From: Novakomyces olei
Taxonomy: Eukaryota; Ascomycota; Novakomycetes; Novakomycetales; Novakomycetaceae
Length of the DNA stretch: 64,000 nucleotides
Direction of reading: 5' to 3'
NCBI GenBank assembly: GCA_016906335.1
Contig: JADEYG010000001.1
Coordinates: 62,001 to 126,000 of the forward strand
This document shows positions 23,504 to 39,800 of this stretch, piece after piece. The notes below the pieces were generated by a model. The model was not told the origin of the DNA, did not search any database, and saw nothing but the letters and a program-made list of their open reading frames with translations. How positions within the stretch are numbered: the stretch's first letter is position 1; every line of letters starts with the position of its first letter. Made by a program: the position numbers and the translations under genes.

Positions 23504-25612
23504 TCAAAGATGACGCGACATGAAAAGTAATCTGTCTTGCGACAGAGATCGACTGTAAACAGGTCTTTGCTGCTGCCGTTGTTGTTGCTGCTGCTGTTGC
23601 TGAGAATCAATTAAGCGGCCGTTTGTAGCGCTCAAGTCTGCCCCTGAACTACTGACAGACGCCCTTAGACTTGTCCCTTTGAACACAGAATTAGGAGCAG
23701 CAGAGCGGGGAGCAGTTCCGCTCAGATCACCGGCTGTTATGCCTGTGCCAGGTGGAGACAAAGCAGAGCCCTTTGGCCCATTAAATAATGAAGGCATTTC
23801 CCCAAAGGATCGCGATAACGAGTACGAGTCCATGAGGGGAGTAGATGCTGGGCCTGGAGCACAAACGGTCCTTCTTCGCTCCTCGTACTGATCCTCTCTA
23901 GCGGCTTTTTCACTGTGCGAGGCAGACTGCCTGTCCCTAAGCATGTTTGCCCAGTCTGATAACTGGTAAATGAGCCACATATTGGGACCTATCCAAGGCG
24001 ACTTGTCTTTGAGCCATCTGTAAGCCTCATCAACAGAGAGCCGTTTGTATGCAATAATATAGGCAATTATAAGACTGGCCGATCGAGATACTCCACATTG
24101 GCAATGAATCAGGACCCGTTTCCTTAATTCTTTGGCCTTGTAAGAAATGTACTTTGTTAGAGCAGGAAGATCACGGGCCATAACCGCATTATGTTCCCAG
24201 GGCACATGGACATATTCAATCTCTGCACCGGCAACTTCGTACTGGCTCACAGTCGAAAACTTTTCCAGTTCCGTGATAAGCGATCGGCGGCGCTGATGAT
24301 AAAGATCATTAAAGCCTGATACAAAAGACGTTTGGGCGCTATTTTTCTCCATACGATCTATACTCTCCACATCTTTTGGCTCCCGTTCCAGAGGCATTTC
24401 CGTCTCCATTGAAGGAGCCTTGTATACAAACTCTTGTGGAGGCAAAACTTCACGTGCGACATTTATGATTATATCGTACTTTTTCATAGCCACGTCCTCC
24501 AAATCCGGTTCGCGACTGAGCCATATATTTTCGTCCACTTCAACTGCCCCATCTGGGTAAGCACAGCTGTTTAGCACATCGTTATCCTGAGCCAGGACCT
24601 GAGAGGCAAACGGCCTACTGCTGACTGGCTCGTCGTTGTCATTATCTAGAGACAATGGCTCAAGGCCCTTACGCACAAGTTCGATCGGAGAAGTATTTGA
24701 CCGGTGAATCATGCGTCGAGTTCCAGAGCCGCCTGAGCTTTGTGGACTATAGTAGGCGGTTTGACCTGCCTGTGTTTTCCATTGCTGGCTTGGAATATTG
24801 AGAGCGGGTAACGCGGGCCTCAGTCTCTGATTGCAGGAAGCAGTCGCTGGATTAAGGGTTATGTCTGGCACTAACTTGGTCTGCGTACCCCTACCTTGCG
24901 CATTTCCATATTCGAGTTCACAACCAACAGAGTCGCTGGCGACTTTAGACACTTGCAAAGCATTTCCATCGGGCATTTGACCTGTATTAGCAGGGTCAAA
25001 TTGCCTTGCATTTGCTGAAGGATCAAGGCTGTAATGAAGCTTTGCACTTGAATCCTCCGCCTGTAGAAGCCTACTGCTCTTTGCCGATGTAGAATTTGGA
25101 GTAGCCGGAATTGGACACATTGCTGTACTTGACCCGTTCCGCCTTGAAGCAGGTCTTTCTGTCGGAGTTACAAGGCACAATTCGTCCCTCTCTTGTTGAA
25201 ACGCTACACTAGAGGGCAGAACGTTTAAGGCTAGACCTTTCATGTTTCTCCGCCGGCTTGGTGTTGGCACGTCGGTATTTGTAGCTGCTGGTGCAGTACT
25301 GCTCTTACCTGGCGTAACATTGGCAGCGTATCTCTTGTCCTTTTGCTCCGGCGAGGGAGAGGGCGACTTGAGCGACCTTTCGCCTTCAATTAATATATTG
25401 TTTCGGTTATTACCACCGGTAAAGGCCCTAGGGCCAATGCCGTTGCTGTTTCCAAACTCTTTGATTCCCGTCATAAATCGTAAACCATGGTGATTTATTG
25501 TATCTCGATCTCCACTAGAAATAGGCTGGCTGAATGGGAACTGGTGATTAATTGTATCTCGATCTCCACTAGAAATAGGCTGGCTGAATGGGAACCGACG
25601 CTTTGTGGCCAT
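23504..25612 (-). CDS. Dual-specificity (MAP kinase) phosphatase, Msg5-like
   Basis: Single exon of 702 aa from the ATG at 25612; the open frame extends slightly further but without an ATG. The catalytic domain is at about residues 370-575. It has NIWLSREPDLEDVA, YVHVPWEHN (general-acid region) and the P-loop H503-C504-QCGV-S-R510. Then comes the AYRWLKDKSPWIGPNMWLIYQL motif typical of fungal MAPK phosphatases such as Msg5 and Pmp1. It probably dephosphorylates Tyr and Thr in a MAP kinase activation loop. The long Ser-rich N-terminal half may hold docking sites, which I cannot assign. The first residues contain an 18-aa tandem duplication (DNA 25488-25595). Poly-Gln lies near the C-terminus. 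Confidence 0.9.
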   Translation of the reverse strand: MATKRRFPFSQPISSGDRDTINHQFPFSQPISSGDRDTINHHGLRFMTGIKEFGNSNGIGPRAFTGGNNRNNILIEGERSLKSPSPSPEQKDKRYAANVTPGKSSTAPAATNTDVPTPSRRRNMKGLALNVLPSSVAFQQERDELCLVTPTERPASRRNGSSTAMCPIPATPNSTSAKSSRLLQAEDSSAKLHYSLDPSANARQFDPANTGQMPDGNALQVSKVASDSVGCELEYGNAQGRGTQTKLVPDITLNPATASCNQRLRPALPALNIPSQQWKTQAGQTAYYSPQSSGGSGTRRMIHRSNTSPIELVRKGLEPLSLDNDNDEPVSSRPFASQVLAQDNDVLNSCAYPDGAVEVDENIWLSREPDLEDVAMKKYDIIINVAREVLPPQEFVYKAPSMETEMPLEREPKDVESIDRMEKNSAQTSFVSGFNDLYHQRRRSLITELEKFSTVSQYEVAGAEIEYVHVPWEHNAVMARDLPALTKYISYKAKELRKRVLIHCQCGVSRSASLIIAYIIAYKRLSVDEAYRWLKDKSPWIGPNMWLIYQLSDWANMLRDRQSASHSEKAAREDQYEERRRTVCAPGPASTPLMDSYSLSRSFGEMPSLFNGPKGSALSPPGTGITAGDLSGTAPRSAAPNSVFKGTSLRASVSSSGADLSATNGRLIDSQQQQQQQQRQQQRPVYSRSLSQDRLLFMSRHL
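25488..25595 (-). repeat. 54-bp tandem duplication in the phosphatase coding sequence
   Basis: Two adjacent 54-bp copies (25488-25541 and 25542-25595) that differ at about one base. They encode two copies of QFPFSQPISSGDRDTINH. The reading frame is kept. Confidence 0.95.
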
Positions 25613-26931
25613 GCGACAAAACACGCAAAGTAATGACAAAAAGGTGGCAATTGAGCAAAAGAGCAGCTTAGGTATAAAAGCCTTTTAGTGCAATTTGGGA
25701 CGTAAAAATTTGCTGCCGAAACTGCAATTGATCGAGACTCACGGGCTAATTGAATAATAAACAGTCGCTCAAGTATGCAAAGGCAAGATATAGCAGAGAT
25801 CTAATTGACAAGATAAATTATCCCGCACGTGCAAGATCTCGTTCGTCCTTTTATGCCAGTAATTAATTATTCTGCATTTCTCTTGCCCGTCATGCAAACC
25901 TCTAGTCCTCTTTTTTTGGCCCTCTGTCCAGTCAATAGTCAATTTGATCTTGAGCAAAGGTATGATCTGGTCAAGGCACGTTTGGTGTCTTGATTAGACA
26001 AAGCTGTACTAGGCGCAAAAAGCACTCCCAGATCCGTCAAAGCCAGGATTTACGGCGTCTTTTCAATGCCTAGTTTGAAATACAGAAAAGTACTGCTGTT
26101 TTGATGCTTTTATTTTTGGCAAACGGTCTTTTGGCGCTGCTTTCAAATTTGCCAACTTGGCCGACCGACCCACCTTGCTCCAGAATCGGTAAACCCTTCA
26201 AGATTGGTTAGTCGACGCAAATAGTCGTCTAGGGTTTTCTTCGTTTTTTATAACGGGGCTATTTATTTAGCTTCAACCAAAGTCCCTTTTAATCTGTTAA
26301 TTAATTAATAAAGAAATAAATTAATTAATTATATAAATATATTAATTGGTTATTGCTGAGTGAATTAGTGTGTTTGTAATACAGCTTATAATACAGCTTG
26401 GATATTCAGGTAAGCAATATTATTATAAAATCCCCGTTTCGTCCGCTTCTATTCTCGTTTAATTCGCCACAGATTCAAGACTGGTGCGCACAATAAGGAG
26501 CTTAATCGGGCAAAATTGGCGATCTCAATTTTGTAGCGTTTATTTTGCGAATGTCTAACGGCAATTATAAAATCAGTATCGTCTTTGCTATTTTATGCGC
26601 TTCCCTGTAGGCTTATTGTAAGCATTGGACACTCATAAGGACGGGACTACTGCATTTGCTATTTATCTTTGTATTGCACTATTTTCACTTGCTGAATTTT
26701 ATTGACTCCATTTTTTTCCTACATATGAGCAAACTAATGGAGCAGTATGCCATTATCAAACTAAACACACTGATAATCGCATACTGGCAACGACCATCAT
26801 AATTACAAGCCTATATTGATAATAATTCCTGATTGAATTAGACTAATGTTGCGCTAATGCCACCAGATGGCTGAACAAACAACAATGCTCTCCACTATAA
26901 TACAGTTTATGATTTATAATAATCATAGAAA

Positions 26932-26963
<32 letters not shown>

Positions 26964-27048
26964 AAAAACAAAAACAAAAACAAAAATAAAATACTTTTCA
27001 TAGTACGCTAATCTAGAGACCGGAAGCCAAGCAAGGCCATCTATCCTT
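25613..27048. other. Gene-poor spacer upstream of the phosphatase
   Basis: About 1.4 kb, AT-rich, with the phosphatase promoter on the left and the 3' flank of the next gene on the right. No supported gene. It contains TTAATTAAT-rich repeats near 26296-26350 and a poly-A/(AAAAAC)n tract at 26933-26990. Confidence 0.5.
26933..26990. repeat. Poly-A and CAAAAA tract
   Basis: A run of about 29 A followed by several AAAAAC units. It lies downstream of the acidic protein's stop codon, T-rich on that gene's sense strand. Confidence 0.9.
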
Positions 27049-28732
27049 TTAGTCATCGTCAGAGACAGGGTTACGCGTGAAATGTCCACCATGTCCAGAG
27101 CCCGCGCTTGCATCGTAATCCCACATGTACCCCGAAACATTTGCTTGTTCTATACGTCTTTTAGACAGTGAAGACCATCGGCCCTTTTCGTTTCTTCCAG
27201 CGCTGCTCCAGTTAGGCGCATAGTTATTCGTGTAATTGCCCATGGTGGAGGCAGAACGAGACAGAGGTGTCTGTCGCCACAATTCCTGAGGCCTGGCCGA
27301 CGTAAATCTGCGAGCCGCTGACGCTGAGCCGTTTTGCCCTGCCGCTCTGTCCGGCCCGGCAGAGCCTTGATCGGCAGGAGCAGAGATGGACGAATGAATA
27401 AAAGAAAGAGAAGGAGAATGAGACTGCCTTTCGAGGGCAGTGCTGCGAGGCGACTGAGACCGATCGTGGATTGCTGCAGGAGTTAAAGGTGACGAAGGCG
27501 AAAACTCATAGTCTTTGATTGGCCGACGAAACCTTCTTTGCGAGTGCCGCCGAGTCAAAACGGCTTCCGCTGAGCGGACTTGCAGTGGCAACGAAGCCTC
27601 GGCAGCGCTTAAACTGCCATCTCTTAAACTGCCGTCCTTTCTCTGCACAGGCGTACTATCCCGCAAGCACTGACGGTAGTCCGAGAGAGCCGATCGATGC
27701 CCTAGTTCAAGTTGGAGCTGGGGCCGCCGTTTCGGCGACTGCGACTCTACTCGTGGCCTCATCCTTATACCGTCCTCCTGTGCCATACGGCTCTGCCTCT
27801 GCTCTGAGGTTTGTGGTTCGAGTAGAAAAGTAGGGGCAGTCGAGGCGTTTAGTCCGTACAGGTTCAGCTGCGAGCAGTCGCGATCAATAGTCGAGACTCT
27901 ATTAATAGCCGCATCGTCCACTGACCTGAACGCTGAGGATTGTGCCAAAGACTCTGCCAGCCGGGCAAGTTCGTCAGTGACTGATACAACCATCGTTCGG
28001 CCTTGAGGCGACTTTTTTTCTGCATAGTCTACCAGCAGCCCTTTAATACGCGTCAGTGATGTTAAAACCGTCAACGGCAGGGAGGGACCTGCCGCTGCTA
28101 ATTGGTTCAATGCCTCGATCAACCGGCACTGGCTTTTGTCCAGCTCGGTATCAGAGTCCCGTCCAGCCTGGGCTTGAACAGCATTGCTTGTTTCTTCAGG
28201 CAGAGGCCGGTCGCTGTGCTGACTGCGCTGGGCTGTTTCTACTGTGCGCAGCCTTTCTTTCAGCTCCAGCATCTCGTTCCAAAATGCTGCTGATTCAGAT
28301 CGCGTAATAGGTGCTTGCGCCTCTGCTTGCTCGGAGCTTAGATTTTTTGGAGTTTCTTGCGCACTGTATATCTTTAAGGACTCCAGTTTTGTCAGTGTAG
28401 TTGCTGACTCTGGAGACTGAAGTTTTGAAGGCGTCTCCAGTATGGAAGCTTGGCCGCCTCCTTCTATTTCTTCTTCCTCGTCTTCTTCGTCTTCGTCTTC
28501 GTCTTCGTCTTTTGCTTTCCCATTTTGCTCAACGCTCTCCTCCATATGACGAGGTGGCTGGTCCGAGCCTCTTTCTTTTGGCTCTAAGGAGATGTGCGAG
28601 TGCACATCTGTGCCTTCATCAAGGGACACTGAATCTGTAAGGTTTTGTGTGTTTCCAGGCAGTACCCTTCCGAGCAGAAGAGAGCTGGCTCTCGGGTAGC
28701 TGGCCGAAAGCTGCTCAATTAGACGATCGAGT
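27049..28732 (-). CDS. Uncharacterised acidic, Ser/Arg-rich protein (5' end unresolved)
   Basis: I do not recognise this protein. The frame is open from 28732 to the stop at 27049, and the first ATG lies well inside, so the start is probably in a small upstream exon. A good acceptor (pyrimidine tract then TTTTTCAAAG) ends at 28733. One possible first exon starts MSGDYR near 28900 and would keep frame, but its donor is poor. Visible parts are an N-terminal helical segment LDRLIEQLSASYPRASSLLL and an Asp/Glu block (DEDEDEDEEDEEEE). A short coiled-coil-like FWNEMLELKERLRTVE and a helical middle (ALNQLAAAGPSLPLTVLTSL) follow. The basic Ser/Pro/Arg tail has many possible phosphosites (SP, RxxS). 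The composition suggests a regulatory or scaffold protein; no function is claimed. Confidence 0.65.
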
Positions 28733-29840
28733 CTTTGAAAAAGGAGAAAGTTTTTTTTTAGAAAAAAAAGAAAAGATCAACCGAGAAAAGATCAACCAAG
28801 AAAAGATCAAAAAACGAATAAAAGGTGTAGACGAACAACAGGTGACTAGGTAGAAGCCCGAGCGGAGACTAGATTTATAGAGATGTGGACCTATAATCCC
28901 CGCTCATGCAGAATTACGAGTAGCACGGATATTTAAAAGAAAATCACCAAACAAAATGCAAGACGTACCCCGGAAGGCCTCAATGGGCTTTGGATGCCAT
29001 AGACTGTGAGCTGGCTTGGTGATAGGGTTGGAAGTTTTGTATTAAACGACGGGCTGCCGGCATTGTATGGAGCCATCTGACCGCGATTTCAGGTCGATCG
29101 AACAAAGAGGCGAATCGATAGAGGGGCGAATCGAATAAAAAGGAGATTTAGAGCAATCAAGACTGTAGATTTGTGGTGAGGAGCTCAATGTCTTTAGAAA
29201 AGAATCAAAAATGTCGTCAAGGATTAAGCAGATCGAACAATAGGCGAGACTGACTCTAATCAGCAGGCAAAGTTTTGTAAAAGAAGCTTTAGTATTTCGC
29301 GGGTAACGCAGAGAAAAGAACAGTATTTCGCACCCCAATTTTGATACAAAACCCGGATATCAGGAGACGAGCGCGTCCAGCCCAATTCGTGTAGAATATT
29401 AGAAAAAGAGCCGTTTACTCAATCGCACAGCGTCACATCTCGATACACGGCAGACTCACTCATATCGTCGACAGCGTCACCCCAACACTATTTCGTAGAC
29501 CACTGAAATACACATTCTCCCGAGCAAACTTTGGCAATAGTATTTCGAGGTTAGTTGTCGCGTAAACTGATACAGTATTGAGTCACCCGGCACATGTTAT
29601 TATGTTATTTTCTCATTGTATCGTCTTTTATATTCGATGCTGTATGTACTGTATATATGTTGTCTTATATTGCCATATATTGTCTACACATTGTCTATGT
29701 ATCCCCCATCCTAAACAAGAATTCCTAACTAGCACTAGTAGACCCTAACTAACCCTAACCATAAGATTGGCCGCTATATTCACGGTTTTCGTGTAGGATG
29801 GCCGGTAAACAAAGTGTCGTAAAGAGCTAGCAGAGCGCGC
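28733..29840. other. Spacer upstream of the acidic protein and the CENP-H-like gene
   Basis: Divergent promoter region of about 1.1 kb. It probably contains the missing first exon of the acidic protein. It also holds short AAAGATCAACC repeats near 28775-28812, GAGGCGAATCGATAG-type repeats near 29105-29150, and a telomere-like CCCTAACTAACCCTAACC at 29743-29760. Confidence 0.45.
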
Positions 29841-30389
29841 ATGGCAGCAACTTCACGTTTAGCCGCTTTAGTGGCAGAAATCGAGTCGCTGCATACAGAA
29901 GAGTCTTTGCTCGAGCATTTAAAAAGCACGAGTGCAGGTGACGGAAACGGTACTGATTTGGATGGGGTTACAAGGGCACTGGAGTCGCGTGCACTGGAGA
30001 ACGATATATGGCGCTCCCTGAAGCTCAACGTTGTGGCCAATTCTTCAGCGAGTGAGCGTCTGGCTGCTGACTATGAGCAAAGAGACAAATTTATGCTAAT
30101 GGCATCGCGCTACGCTGCACAAATCTCAGACCTTGAGACGCAGCTGTATAACGTCCGTGCTGAGACTGCGCAGCGTATAGCCAATGTGCAACGACTTGGC
30201 GCTCACATAAGGGCGGCTAAAGCAGGCAGCCGGGATCGTAAATGCTCAGCGGCGGACCGTGAGCAGGCCGATTTCAGTAGACAGCGGCTCGTTATTGTAC
30301 GCAATATTATTCAGGCCGTTGTATTGGAGGCCGGCTTGGACTGGAGCCACGGGCCTCTGCAAAAATTAATGCTCGAGTGTGGTGAATAG
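29841..30389 (+). CDS. CENP-H-like inner kinetochore protein (Fta3/Mcm16 type)
   Basis: Single exon, 182 aa, mostly alpha-helical with heptad-like coiled coil (about residues 75-150). The C-terminus RLVIVRNIIQAVVLEAGLDWSHGPLQKLMLE resembles the CENP-H C-terminal signature: a helix, then a G-x-x-W motif, then a helix. CENP-H belongs to the CENP-H/I/K part of the constitutive centromere network, and the size fits the fungal members Fta3 and Mcm16. The match rests on one short motif plus overall shape, so another coiled-coil kinetochore or spindle protein remains possible. A second CCAN gene, CENP-T, lies about 22 kb away in the window. The start is the first ATG. Confidence 0.5.
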   Translation: MAATSRLAALVAEIESLHTEESLLEHLKSTSAGDGNGTDLDGVTRALESRALENDIWRSLKLNVVANSSASERLAADYEQRDKFMLMASRYAAQISDLETQLYNVRAETAQRIANVQRLGAHIRAAKAGSRDRKCSAADREQADFSRQRLVIVRNIIQAVVLEAGLDWSHGPLQKLMLECGE

Positions 30390-31408
30390 GGCTCTGCTTG
30401 AAAGCCCGTTATATTGGAAAAAATAAGAAAAAATTGCCATCAAAACTGTGCATTGCTGTTGGTGGCTCACGAGCAGACATAAAGTGGCACAGTATTTTGG
30501 TATGGACGAGTTGTGTCCAGCGAACGGCGGCCTCACACTTACAGGGCCAAGAATAATTGCTTTACGCCTGCATAGACTCGCAGTTTTGTGTGATGAAAAG
30601 CGGATAACTCGTTTCCCGAAGGCACAAAGCGCCAAGTGTTTACTCCAAGTCGCCGTCTCTTTACGTACACAACCACAGATTTCTCTACGGCACTAGTCAA
30701 AAGTAAATTGTTCTCGATTACACAAGGCTACTTGGAGGACCGTCTGGCTCGCCGCATTTGATTACACGACAGAGGAAACGAGATCGGCGACTTAAAAAAT
30801 GGACACGCAGGGAGTCCAATATTGGATAGAGCTTGTATTCTGTTACGGGTTACTTGTAAATTGTACTTTATGGACGAGCAAATTTGTTGTAGGTAGAACA
30901 GAATCCGTTTGAACTCTCTCTCATTAAAACCTCGTTAAAGGCGTCGGACCAGAAAATGCGACCAACTTTATATAGCCATAGACCCAATAATTATATGTAC
31001 CCATACCCTCTTTGCGTTACTTTGTGATTGCTTAAATGCACGGATTACTCGTCTTGAAGCGCTGTGTCCCGCTATAATAGTTGCAACCCCCTAATCGACA
31101 CTTTTGGTATGGGTGTACTCCTTTTGGGCGTATATTTTTTAGATTTTTTATATAATATTATTTATAGTATATATATTATTTCCTATATACTCGCTTACGC
31201 ACACATGTCGGCACATTGTGCACCGGAGAATCTCGCCTGTCAGCATGATAACGCGTGTATTCGCCCTTTTCGATTAAAGTACGATATTGGATTAGTGTAC
31301 GATATTCGATTAAATACGATATTCGATTAAATTAGTAGACTGGTTTACGCAGAGCGGCGGATCAGACTATAAAAGTCGTGCAGGGAACCAATACCGGCAG
31401 GATACACA
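30390..31408. other. Spacer between CENP-H-like gene and GDH1
   Basis: About 1 kb of AT-rich DNA containing the GDH1 promoter. No gene supported. ACGATATTCGATTAAA-like direct repeats lie at about 31281-31330, close upstream of GDH1. Confidence 0.5.
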
Positions 31409-33295
<1,887 letters not shown>

Positions 33296-33783
33296 ATTTG
33301 TTGCAAAGTAGACAGCGTAGACCAGTTTTGGTGGGATTTTGATAGCCTAAATAAATTGAACTTTTACCTTACGCACTAGTGGGACTGGACAAATCGTTCG
33401 AGCTTTGCACAATATTTGTGTATTTAAATAATAAAGAATGATTGTTTATTTATTTATTTATTTAAATTGCACAATGAATGCCATTCTAATCGGCCAGCAA
33501 TTTTTTTGGAACGTGTGTGCCACCATTGGCAAAGCGTATCTGGTTCTATATCTCTTATTGGCGGCATATCCAATGCCATCTCCTTTGCCGTTTTAAACTT
33601 TACAATGCATTTTCTATTTATATATTTTTAAACTATATTCATGATCTTGCCGTTTCATAATTGCCCACCGTTTTGTCATTGCCTCCTCGTTATTGCCCAC
33701 CAATTAATCACTGCCTCCTCGTTATTACCTCCTCGTCATTGGTCCCCCAAGCCCTGTGAGGGTGGTATTAATGTAAAATATTA
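33296..33783. other. GDH1-PAS kinase convergent spacer
   Basis: 3' flanks of convergent genes with short TTTA repeats at 33447-33466 and ATTGCCTCCTCGTTATT repeats at about 33675-33740. No gene seen. Confidence 0.5.
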
Positions 33784-37522
<3,739 letters not shown>

Positions 37523-38732
37523 GCCGGGCGTTTGGTGACGCAGACACAATAGCGGCTCTGCCGCCAAGTTGCTGCACGCCAAAGTGAGGTCGGCGTGGTA
37601 GATAACGATTGATCTATTTATTTATTTCTTTATTTTTCTATTGGTGAATTACACATATTCAGCGTCTCAACCTCCTATTTTCAAGCCTCTATTGTGGCTA
37701 CGAGAAATACGATATACTAACGGGCCATATTAAATCAAACTTGAAAATTAGACATTTAATTAGACATTTAATTAGAGACAGCTTGAAAACATTTAAAGAA
37801 AATTTTAAATGGAAATATAAATCTCATCCCAGTTATGCACGGGTTACATGCGCATGAATGATATTTCTCATATTACATACGGCTCTTCCGTATAGTCATT
37901 ATACAAATCTAATATATGCAAAGTGTAGGATCCTCGTTTCAGCCGCGGTGAAACAATTTATGAGCGCAGGTTCATGTTGTTAAATGCCACATTAATTATT
38001 CTATTAATTCGTATAATAATTCAGCATAAAATTGTATCCATAAAAGTCGGTGGTTTATCGGTTGTCTCAGGTTACTATTATCCGCGTCAGCGGCAGATTT
38101 TCGGCATTACCAAGTAAGCAAAGATGTGTGTAAATTTCTTGATTAGTTGTACATATTGTGCAAAATATCAGGGTTAGGGTTATATTCTCAATATGTCACT
38201 TTTCTATTAGTACATTCGCACGAGTCATTCGTATTCAATGCGTACAATGTTCTGTATCAAATGTATCCATTAACCGTGACGAGCAGATCAGCCGCCGTTA
38301 CTTGCGACGACGATAGTAATACATGCAACGCACATCCCTAGAGTTTAGTGTTTAAACACCAGGCCACATAGGAAAGGCTGCCGTTGTTTCTAGCAAATAA
38401 TATGCATAAAATCACTGTATAATAGGCTAAATCATCGATAGGGTCCGAGAGAGTTATCACCACGAGCCGTAGTCCATAAAAGCTAGACTCGCTTGATCTC
38501 TACTTGTTGAGCATACATTTTGTGCATATGCTCAGTGAAAACTGCAGTCCCATTCATGACAAAGCATGATAAACGAAGCCTAAGCCGTTGCCGTTTATAG
38601 TCAGGCACCAATTGCTTCTCTGCCTCTCATCTTTATTAACTAACGCGTACAAAAAGGCCGCATGTAGACAGAGACAGAGCATAGTCCTCATGACTAAAAT
38701 CATACGATCCCAATGCAAGTTTTTTGCAACCC
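37523..38732. other. Spacer upstream of PAS kinase and downstream of CMS1
   Basis: About 1.2 kb of AT-rich DNA with the PAS kinase promoter. No coding frame supported. A telomere-like CAGGGTTAGGGTTAT is at 38169-38183. Confidence 0.5.
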
Positions 38733-39545
38733 TCAAAACATGACAACTTTACAAGACCCATTGCGAAACCGAGTGACCATTTCAGGCTCGCACATAACAT
38801 TGACCAAATCAGCACAGACTTCAGGAATACTCCAGATTGTTCGTGACTTTGCATCTTGGAACATTGAGTCTATCAAGACAAGCTGTAATTCGTCCAATCG
38901 TAAAGAGCCTTCCTTTATTAATGCAGATATGCGCGCTGGAGTCCCCACGGCTATGTAAACTGGCGTCTTGCGCAAGTACTCAGAGTGCTGTGATAGTTTG
39001 AAATGTTTTGCAAATAGTTTCGCTACTTCTGCTTTGCCAGAAATACGTAATGGCCGGAAAGCTCGAGCTAGATCGGCGACTCTTAGAGCCGCGGCCGACA
39101 GACAAAGAACTTTCGGCGATTTCGTATTTTCTGAAGCACAATGTTCGCGTACAAATTCGACTACTCTCGGTAGCGAACGGTCCCAGGAGCTCGTATCAAC
39201 GAAAGCACTCTCTGGCAGACTTATATCGTGCAATTCCACGGAGCTTATTCCTTTCTTATGCTGTCGCGCCTTTTCCAAAATTAAGTCTGCTTGCTGCGCT
39301 GGATCAAGGACAGAAACACCAACTGTTCCCAACTCTTGCAGCTTGCGTTGCTTGCGAGCTTTGAATTTTGCACGTTTTTTAGCTTTTTTCTCTGCTGCAC
39401 TCAAAGTTTTTGAAGCAGTATCAGTATCGGCATCGGCATCTGCTTGTGGAACTAATTGTACATTCTCCGCGTCCACACTTTCCGTGTCCGATGGCACTGT
39501 ATACTCTAATCCATCATCCAAGTCGTCAGCTCCTCGTTTCGCCAT
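38733..39545 (-). CDS. CMS1: Cms1-like small-subunit processome protein
   Basis: Single exon, 270 aa from the ATG at 39545. Cms1 proteins are found in U3/90S pre-ribosome complexes and resemble half of a DEAD-box helicase without a working ATPase. The N-terminus is acidic, then basic and Lys/Arg-rich (AEKKAKKRAKFKARKQRKLQ), as expected for a nucleolar protein. The core has SPKVLCLSAAALRVADLARAFRPL, then KLFAKHFKLSQH, then VYIAVGTPARISALI (a motif Ib-like GTPAR) and LDELQLVLIDSMFQD. Length and motif order fit the CMSS1/Cms1 family. The C-terminus GSCKVVMF ends without an extension. Confidence 0.85.
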   Translation of the reverse strand: MAKRGADDLDDGLEYTVPSDTESVDAENVQLVPQADADADTDTASKTLSAAEKKAKKRAKFKARKQRKLQELGTVGVSVLDPAQQADLILEKARQHKKGISSVELHDISLPESAFVDTSSWDRSLPRVVEFVREHCASENTKSPKVLCLSAAALRVADLARAFRPLRISGKAEVAKLFAKHFKLSQHSEYLRKTPVYIAVGTPARISALIKEGSLRLDELQLVLIDSMFQDAKSRTIWSIPEVCADLVNVMCEPEMVTRFRNGSCKVVMF

Positions 39546-39614
39546 TCGCAAAGATTTAGGCCCTCGACCTTGCAGCTTCGTAGATTTTGCACTATAATAT
39601 ATATTTTCAAGAAA

Positions 39615-39646
<32 letters not shown>

Positions 39647-39800
39647 GCCATATATATAATTATTTGTATACTGTTTTTCACTATAAAAATTAGCTACAAA
39701 GCATAAATTGCATTTGACCCTGGTCAATTCTTTTTGAATATATATTTATCGAATATCCCTAGTCATTATTGTATATACACTACTCATATGAAACCTGCCG

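Noticed and set aside
38147-38341. Small open frame in the PAS kinase/CMS1 spacer
   Set aside because: No conserved features and no splice context.
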